DNA from: Candidatus Aenigmarchaeota archaeon LH_S7 | Lineage (GTDB): Archaea > Aenigmatarchaeota > Aenigmatarchaeia > QMZS01 | Reading direction: 5' to 3' | NCBI GenBank assembly: GCA_023659895.1 | Contig: JAGXOL010000007.1 | Coordinates: 1-39,923 of the forward strand | Length of the DNA: 39,923 bases | Part shown: positions 34,217 through 39,923 of the stretch, piece by piece | Layout: every line of letters starts with the position of its first letter | How positions within the stretch are numbered: the stretch's first letter is position 1 | Notes under the pieces: model-generated | Database searches by the model: none | What the model was told of the DNA's origin: nothing | The model's input: the letters and a program-made list of their open reading frames with translations, nothing else | Position numbers and translations under genes: made by a program

Positions 34217-34882
34217 ATGGGAGATCCAAGGAAGTTGAGGAAGCAATGGGAAAAACCAAAACAATTGTTTGATAAATCAAGGATTGATAGGGAAAGGAAA
34301 TTGGTTAGGACTTACGGATTTAAAAGGAAGAGAGAAATTTGGAAGATAGAATACTTGTTTAAGAATTATAAAAGGAGAGCTAGAAACATTCTTGCGGATT
34401 ATAGGGAAGAAGACAAAAAAATATTGGTTAACAAGTTAGCAAGTTTAGGAATCTTATCCAAGAATTCTTCTTTGGATGATGTTTTGAACTTGAATTTAGA
34501 GAATTTTCTTGACAGGAGATTACAAACTGTTGTTCATAAGAAAGGATTAGCTAATACAGTTAAAGAAGTAAGGCAGTTAATAACTCACAAAAAAGTTTTT
34601 GTTGGTGAAAGAGTAATAGACCAACCAAATTATATTGTTTCAGTTGAGGAAGAGAAAAAAATAAAGTTGAAAGAGAAACCTAAAAAGGAGAAAAGTGAGG
34701 AAGCTAAAAGTTCTGGAGAGATAAAACAAGAAACAGGGAAAGAAAGTGAGGGAGAAATCGGAGAGGCTGAACAAAAAGAAGAATCTAAAGAAAGTGGAAA
34801 AGAGGTAAAACAAGAAGTTCAAGAAAAAAGTGGAGAAAATCAAAAAGAAAAAGACTCTGAAGGGGGTGAAAAAAATGAGTGA
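34217..34882 (+). CDS. rps4: Ribosomal protein S4 with long charged C-terminal tail
   Basis: RRLQTVVHKKGLANTVKEVRQLITHKKVFVGERVIDQPNYIV then E/K-rich tail. Confidence 0.95.
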   Translation: MGDPRKLRKQWEKPKQLFDKSRIDRERKLVRTYGFKRKREIWKIEYLFKNYKRRARNILADYREEDKKILVNKLASLGILSKNSSLDDVLNLNLENFLDRRLQTVVHKKGLANTVKEVRQLITHKKVFVGERVIDQPNYIVSVEEEKKIKLKEKPKKEKSEEAKSSGEIKQETGKESEGEIGEAEQKEESKESGKEVKQEVQEKSGENQKEKDSEGGEKNE

Positions 34883-35195
34883 AGTTACTGATAAGAATTT
34901 TCAGGAGGAAGTTATAGAAAAATCTAAAGATGTGCCTGTTTTAGTTGATTTTCATGCTGATTGGTGTGCCCCTTGCAAGATTTTGAGTCCAGTTCTTAAT
35001 AAAATTGTTCAAGAGAAAGGAGATAAATTAGTTTTAGCAAAGATAAATGTGGATAATGCACCTGAAACAGCACAAAAGTATGGAATTATGAGTATCCCAA
35101 GTGTTAAACTTTTCAAGGATGGAAAAGTTGTGGATGAATTTATTGGTAACTACCCTGAGAATTATATAAGGGGGTGGATTGACAAGAATTTATAA
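34875..35195 (+). CDS. Thioredoxin
   Basis: VLVDFHADWCAPCKILSPVL; internal Met start preferred. Confidence 0.95.
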   Translation: MSEVTDKNFQEEVIEKSKDVPVLVDFHADWCAPCKILSPVLNKIVQEKGDKLVLAKINVDNAPETAQKYGIMSIPSVKLFKDGKVVDEFIGNYPENYIRGWIDKNL

Positions 35196-35218
35196 ATTGT
35201 ATAATAGATAAAACAATT

Positions 35219-35845
35219 ATGAAAAAGAAAAATCAATTATTGCTAATTCACGGTGGGAATACTTTCAAAAATAAAAAGGATTATATGAATTTTCTAAAAA
35301 CATGTGAAATATCAATTGAGAAAAAAGTTAGGTGGAGTGGAGAATATTTAGATAAAAAATTGGATAGAGATTTTAAGATAATTAAGCCAAGAATGCCTTT
35401 GAGTGAGAACGCGAAATACAAGGAATGGAAGATTTATTTTGAAAGATATTCTCCTTATCTGAGAAACAACCTAATTTTGATTGGTGTATCACTAGGTGGG
35501 ATTTTTCTCGCAAAGTATTTATCGGAAAACAAATTTCCTAAAAAAATATTGTCTACATATTTGGTTAGCCCTCCGTTTGATGATGATTTAACTAGTGAAA
35601 GATTAGCTGGAGGATTTAAACTAAAATCAGATTTGTCAATGATTGAAAAAAATTCAAAGAAAATTAGTTTGTTGTTTTCAGAGGATGATGAGGTTGTTCC
35701 TATCTCTCATGCTAAAAAATACAGGAAAAAATTGAGAAATGCGAATATTATAATTTATGAGAGTAAGAATGGGCACTTTAGAGTAGCTAAGTTTCCAGAG
35801 ATAGTAAGGATGATAAAGAATGATATTAAAGCTAATAAAGTATAA
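35219..35845 (+). CDS. Alpha/beta hydrolase (RBBP9-like)
   Basis: LIHGGNTF, LIGVSLGGIFLAKYL, FSEDDEVVP, NGHF. Confidence 0.78.
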   Translation: MKKKNQLLLIHGGNTFKNKKDYMNFLKTCEISIEKKVRWSGEYLDKKLDRDFKIIKPRMPLSENAKYKEWKIYFERYSPYLRNNLILIGVSLGGIFLAKYLSENKFPKKILSTYLVSPPFDDDLTSERLAGGFKLKSDLSMIEKNSKKISLLFSEDDEVVPISHAKKYRKKLRNANIIIYESKNGHFRVAKFPEIVRMIKNDIKANKV

Positions 35846-35876
35846 ATAAGAATGGAAGAGCTTTATGAGGGTTATT

Positions 35877-36152
35877 ATGGAAAAATCAAAAGTTGTGGAA
35901 TTCTTGAAAGGAGAATTTATTGGAAAAAAGGTTGAGATTGTAGAAAGCAGTAATAAAGACTTGGTTGGGTTGAAAGGAAAAATTGTTGATGAAACTAAGA
36001 ATATGTTTGAAATTGAAACTCGTGGAGGGACAAAGAAAGTCCAAAAGAAAATTTGCAAGTTCAAGTTTCCTAAGGAAGGGATTTCTATTAAAGGAGAAAT
36101 AATCAATTATCGTCCTGAAGATAGATTAGTTAAAAAATTCAAAGAATGGTAG
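35877..36152 (+). CDS. rnp1: RNase P protein component 1 (p29/Pop4)
   Basis: EFIGKKVEIVESSNKDLVGLKGKIVDETKNMFEIET. Confidence 0.93.
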   Translation: MEKSKVVEFLKGEFIGKKVEIVESSNKDLVGLKGKIVDETKNMFEIETRGGTKKVQKKICKFKFPKEGISIKGEIINYRPEDRLVKKFKEW

Positions 36153-36154
36153 AA

Positions 36155-36691
36155 TCAAATTTTTTTTAACACATCATCAACTTTTTTGTGTAATTCTTCC
36201 AAAATATTATCATTCTCAATTATCTTATCCGCTAATTTAACACAATTATCTAATTGCTGGCTTGAAAGGGAGTCTGTATTTTCCATTTCTTCGTATTTCT
36301 TAAACTCCTCAAAGCTTACTTGATCTTCCTCTTTTTTCCTACTTTGAGTTCTTTTGTACCTAATTTCTATTGGTGCTTCAACACCAACCAGGTAAAAATC
36401 TTCTCTTTTTCTGAATTCTTTAATCTCTTCTGGATTTCTTATACTATCAACAACAAAAACCTTTTCATCTTCCTTCTCCAATAATTTATTTACTAAAATG
36501 GAAGATCCAAATTTTTCCCTTAAGTCATTTCCTGTTGAGATTAAATTTTCCCTGGTGATTTCCTTCCCTCTTTTTTTGATTTCATCTCTAAGAATATCTG
36601 ATAAAGAATAAAAATTGAATCCTTTCATTTTTAAGTATTTGCAAATTTCTGTTTTTCCAGCACCGTTCTTTCCAGTTAGACCAATTATCAT
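36155..36691 (-). CDS. P-loop nucleotide/dephospho-CoA kinase-like protein
   Basis: MIIGLTGKNGAGKTEICKYL Walker A; VDSIRNPEE. Confidence 0.75.
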   Translation of the reverse strand: MIIGLTGKNGAGKTEICKYLKMKGFNFYSLSDILRDEIKKRGKEITRENLISTGNDLREKFGSSILVNKLLEKEDEKVFVVDSIRNPEEIKEFRKREDFYLVGVEAPIEIRYKRTQSRKKEEDQVSFEEFKKYEEMENTDSLSSQQLDNCVKLADKIIENDNILEELHKKVDDVLKKI

Positions 36692-37224
36692 TCTTTATCC
36701 TTGTAATAATCAATAAAATATTGTTCTTTTTCCTCAAGCATATCCTTTTCCCTCCATTCAGCTATCCAATCTTTTATGTAATATTCCTTATAACTACCAT
36801 TTTTTGTCATCCCTACAAGTTTTTCCAGCCCCACGTTTATCAACATTTTCTTGCAGATGAAGCAAGGATAAGCATCCACTAATTTCTCCTCACCATTCAC
36901 AATCTGAGAACTAACCAGATACATAGTTCCTCCTAAAAGAGAAACTCCTGCTCTGGCCGCGTTTATTATGCAATTCTGTTCTGCGTGCACGCTCCTGCAA
37001 ATTTCATAATTTTTTCCAGAAGGAACACCAAGTTTTCTCCTCAAACAAATTCCAATTTCGTAACAATCTCTAACTTTTCTTGGGGCTCCATTATATCCTG
37101 TAGCAACAATCTGGTCCTTCTTTACCACAATAGCACCTATCTTAATTGACATACAAGTACTTCTTCTAGCTACTTCTGTGGCAATATTTAAATAATATTC
37201 ATCTTTACTAGGTCTGTATTTCAT
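36688..37224 (-). CDS. dCMP deaminase-like protein
   Basis: SVHAEQNCIINAA and PCFICKKML zinc motifs. Confidence 0.9.
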   Translation of the reverse strand: MKYRPSKDEYYLNIATEVARRSTCMSIKIGAIVVKKDQIVATGYNGAPRKVRDCYEIGICLRRKLGVPSGKNYEICRSVHAEQNCIINAARAGVSLLGGTMYLVSSQIVNGEEKLVDAYPCFICKKMLINVGLEKLVGMTKNGSYKEYYIKDWIAEWREKDMLEEKEQYFIDYYKDKE

Positions 37225-37249
37225 AACCTAAATTAAGTTTTTTAGTATT

Positions 37250-38530
37250 ATGGGGAGAATTCATGCGGAAGAAGTCAAAAACAAGAAAAACAAAGATGTA
37301 GTGCTAAAGGGATGGGTAAATACTGTTAGGAATCTTGGTAAAGTGATTTTTTTGGTGTTGAGAGATAGTTCTGGAGTAGTTCAGTTGGTTTCTGTAAAAG
37401 GGGAGGAAATGTTTGATAAGATTAAAAATTTAAGGAGAGAGGATGTTATTCAAGTTGAGGGAAAGGCTGTGGAGAGTGATAAAGCTCCTAATGGTGTTGA
37501 AGTACAGATAAAAAATTTTGAGGTATTGAACAAGGCAGAGGCATTGCCAATAGAATTTTCAGGGAAAATAGAAACGGATTTGAGTAAAAGATTGGATTAT
37601 AGATATTTAGATTTAAGGAACAAAAAGAACAAGATGATCTTTGAGTTGAAGTCAGCTATTGCGAATGCTGCAAGAGATTTCTTTGTAAAGAACAAGTTTG
37701 TGGAGATTCATACTCCAAAAATTGTTGGTGAGGGTGCAGAAGGGGGTAGTGAATTATTTCCTATTTTGTATTACGAGAAAGAGGGTTATCTGGCTCAAAG
37801 CCCGCAATTTTACAAACAGCTCTTGCAAGGTTGTTGTTTTGAGAAAGTCTTCGAGATAGGGCCTTATTTCAGAGCTGAGAAAAGCCATACTTCAAGGCAC
37901 ATTTCAGAGTTCTGGATGCTCGATGGGGAGATTTCCTTTATTGAAAATTATGAAGATATTACAAAACTAGTTGAGGATCTGGTTTGCTACATTTTGGATG
38001 ATGTAAAAAAGAATTGCAAGTATATTTTTGATTGTTTTGAGGTTGAGCCACCAAAATACAAGAAACCTGTCCCAAGAATTACATTAAAGGAAGCTTTTGA
38101 GATGATAGGCAAGGAAGGTGATGACTTGTCAACTGATGATGAGAAAGCATTGGGAGAAAAGATAAAGGAGAAATATGATTCTGACCTTATTTTCGTAACT
38201 AAGTATCCTTTTGAAGTAAGACCTTTTTACACCATGAAAGATAAAGATAATCCTAAATTAACTGAATCATTTGATTTTATTTTGAAAGGTTTGGAGCTTG
38301 TGACTGGAAGCCAGAGAGAACATCGTTATGATGCTTTAGTAAAACAAGCTGAGGAAAAAGGGATGAATCCTAATTCAATGAAGTTTTATATGGAAGCTTT
38401 TAAGCATGGGATGCCTCCTCATGGGGGTTTTGGTCTTGGTCTTGAAAGATTTGTGATGCAACTTTTAAATTTGGGTAATGTTAGGGAAGCGGTTTTGTTC
38501 CCTAGAGATGTGGAAAGGATGAGTCCTTAA
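37250..38530 (+). CDS. aspS: Aspartyl-tRNA synthetase
   Basis: LDYRYLDLRN, AQSPQFYKQLL, FRAEKSHTSRHISEFWMLD, GGFGLGLERFVM. Confidence 0.96.
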   Translation: MGRIHAEEVKNKKNKDVVLKGWVNTVRNLGKVIFLVLRDSSGVVQLVSVKGEEMFDKIKNLRREDVIQVEGKAVESDKAPNGVEVQIKNFEVLNKAEALPIEFSGKIETDLSKRLDYRYLDLRNKKNKMIFELKSAIANAARDFFVKNKFVEIHTPKIVGEGAEGGSELFPILYYEKEGYLAQSPQFYKQLLQGCCFEKVFEIGPYFRAEKSHTSRHISEFWMLDGEISFIENYEDITKLVEDLVCYILDDVKKNCKYIFDCFEVEPPKYKKPVPRITLKEAFEMIGKEGDDLSTDDEKALGEKIKEKYDSDLIFVTKYPFEVRPFYTMKDKDNPKLTESFDFILKGLELVTGSQREHRYDALVKQAEEKGMNPNSMKFYMEAFKHGMPPHGGFGLGLERFVMQLLNLGNVREAVLFPRDVERMSP

Positions 38531-38566
38531 ATCTTAGTAAAATTTAATAGTTTTTAAATAATTATT

Positions 38567-38821
38567 ATGGCTATAAAAGATATTGTAAAAACAGCTTATG
38601 ATAATTCTTTTAAAGATTATGAAAAACATCAAGTAAAAGATCCTCATTACGAAGCATTTTCACAAACTTATAATTTATTAGAAAGGTTATCTGATAAAAA
38701 TAAGAAAGAGGAAGGAAGAAAATATCTAAATCTACAAATTTATCGTTCATTAAGAAGGTTACTTGATGAAAACGAGAAAGATGAAGGAATAAAATATCTA
38801 AATGACTTATATTATGGTTAG
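38567..38821 (+). CDS. Hypothetical protein with internal repeat
   Basis: LLERLSDKNKKEEGRKYLN / SLRRLLDENEKDEGIKYLN. Confidence 0.6.
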   Translation: MAIKDIVKTAYDNSFKDYEKHQVKDPHYEAFSQTYNLLERLSDKNKKEEGRKYLNLQIYRSLRRLLDENEKDEGIKYLNDLYYG

Positions 38822-38960
38822 AAAGGTTATTTATAAATGCCCTAATTGTGGTTCAACAAATTTGGTTCCCCTGATGGGTTTTGAAACTGGAATGCAGTAT
38901 AACTGCCTAAATTGCGGTTATATTGGTGTTTTAAGGATTATGGAGAAAAAGAAAAAATAA
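38814..38960 (+). CDS. 48-aa zinc-ribbon protein
   Basis: MVRKVIYKCPNCGSTNLVPLMGFETGMQYNCLNCGYIGVLRIMEKKKK. Confidence 0.7.
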   Translation: MVRKVIYKCPNCGSTNLVPLMGFETGMQYNCLNCGYIGVLRIMEKKKK

Positions 38961-39000
38961 ATATATAATAATCTAGTTGTTCAATTATGGAGTGAGTATG

Positions 39001-39312
39001 GGTGGTAAGCCTTTCTTTCTACCAAAGAAGAATACAACTGCAAGAGCAAGATATAAGAGACCATGGAAAAGAATGGTAAGATGGTTTTTCAACAATCCAG
39101 AACAATGGCTGAGTATTTACCATATAAGGTCTGTAGTTGAAAGTTTATTCTCTTCTATTAATAAGAGATTAAGAAGTTTCCTCAAAAGTGTGAAGAAAGA
39201 AGCACAAAGAAAAGAGTTAGCATTGAAAGTTATTGGTTACAATACCAGACAGGTGCTCTACCTAGAATTAGGAAAATACCTGCATCTATTCCTTTGGGTT
39301 TATCTAAACTGA
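39001..39312 (+). pseudogene. Truncated IS transposase C-terminal fragment
   Basis: KKNTTARARYKRPWKRMVRWFFNNPEQWLSIYHIRSVVESLFSSINKRLRSFLKS resembles DDE transposase C-terminus. Confidence 0.7.
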
Positions 39313-39584
39313 TTGTAGAAATATTTGTTAGTTTTAGTAGAGTGTTTTGTATACTGATTTTTCTGTTTTAAAATGTTTTGATATTGAGAGGATTAATGTT
39401 TCTAAGAAGAAAGGGGATTAAGATTTGAGTAACTTCTTTGTTTATCTCTGGTCATTTAGTTGAATTATGGGATGTAGCCAATTTTATACTTAGAATTCAG
39501 AATTAAATAAAGAGAATTAGTTTCTCCAAGAAGTAAATTATATATTCCTTTACTCATTGTCATCGAAAGAAGGAGGATTCTATT

Positions 39585-39923
39585 CTATAATTCGGTCTCA
39601 AAGATTTCTTCTACATCTATTGTCCTATTATCTCTTTCTTCTATATTTTTAATTATACTCCTGACTTCTTCCTTAGAACAAATTCTTTTCTCTAAGAGAG
39701 TTCTCAAAATTGCTTTTAGCACAACAACTTTTATTCCCTTACTCTTCGCAAATTCTACAGCCTTTTTATCTAAAGAAGAAAATCTATAATTTCTCTCTTT
39801 AGCAATGCAGATACCTTCCAACTCTCCTTTCCCTAAAATTGTATTTTTAGATAGGGTCTCCAAGTAAATCTCCTGCTCTTCTGGGTTTGGGGTTAAAATC
39901 TTTACTTTTTTGAAAATTTCTTT
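39585..39923 (-). CDS. PIN-domain-like protein, truncated by the window edge
   Basis: ILGKGELEGICIAKERNYRFSSLDKKAVEFAKSKGIKVV; frame stays open to the window end. Confidence 0.6.
   Translation of the reverse strand, partial: KEIFKKVKILTPNPEEQEIYLETLSKNTILGKGELEGICIAKERNYRFSSLDKKAVEFAKSKGIKVVVLKAILRTLLEKRICSKEEVRSIIKNIEERDNRTIDVEEIFETEL

Noticed and set aside
1-39923. CRISPR array, rRNA genes or defence island
   Set aside because: No regularly spaced repeats, no rRNA sequence recognised, and no cas or restriction-modification genes seen; the PIN-like gene at the edge alone is insufficient.

Overview
AT-rich archaeal chromosome segment. The gene content (SBDS, fibrillarin/Nop5/Bud32, L19e, P1/L12, S9/L13, L4/L23, S13/S4, archaeal ThrRS, LeuRS and AspRS, GatD, RNase P p29, FlaJ-type pilus genes) and the many short divergent genes suggest a DPANN-like lineage; the taxonomy is inference. 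The protein-coding part is mostly housekeeping. The standout is the tRNA complement: all five tRNA genes found (Thr-TGT, Arg-TCG, Leu-TAG, Gly-CCC, Glu-CTC) are interrupted, four of them twice, giving about nine insertions in the D-loop, anticodon stem, anticodon loop, T-stem/loop boundary and T-loop. Removing them at bulge-helix-bulge (BHB)-like junctions restores normal cloverleaves. The insertions share modular hairpins of the type N(5)UUUUAGAAAA N'(5)-AUC(C)AAAA. A ~50-nt double-hairpin module recurs in the Arg and Glu introns, and the 190-nt Glu intron carries what looks like the 3' end of a tRNA-Leu. This points to a mobile, nested, recombining family of archaeal tRNA introns. tRNA-Arg has a 7-nt anticodon micro-exon and seems to require ordered splicing. 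Other observations: an apparent frameshift in a GH57 gene, two start-less and frameshifted gene remnants, a dapB cassette bracketed by ~115-bp direct repeats of the SBDS 3' end, an AlkD remnant, an IS remnant, two lysine-rich basic proteins with matching promoters, and two orphan genes with a shared promoter and start region. All product calls and structures were read by eye; no database search or folding program was run.
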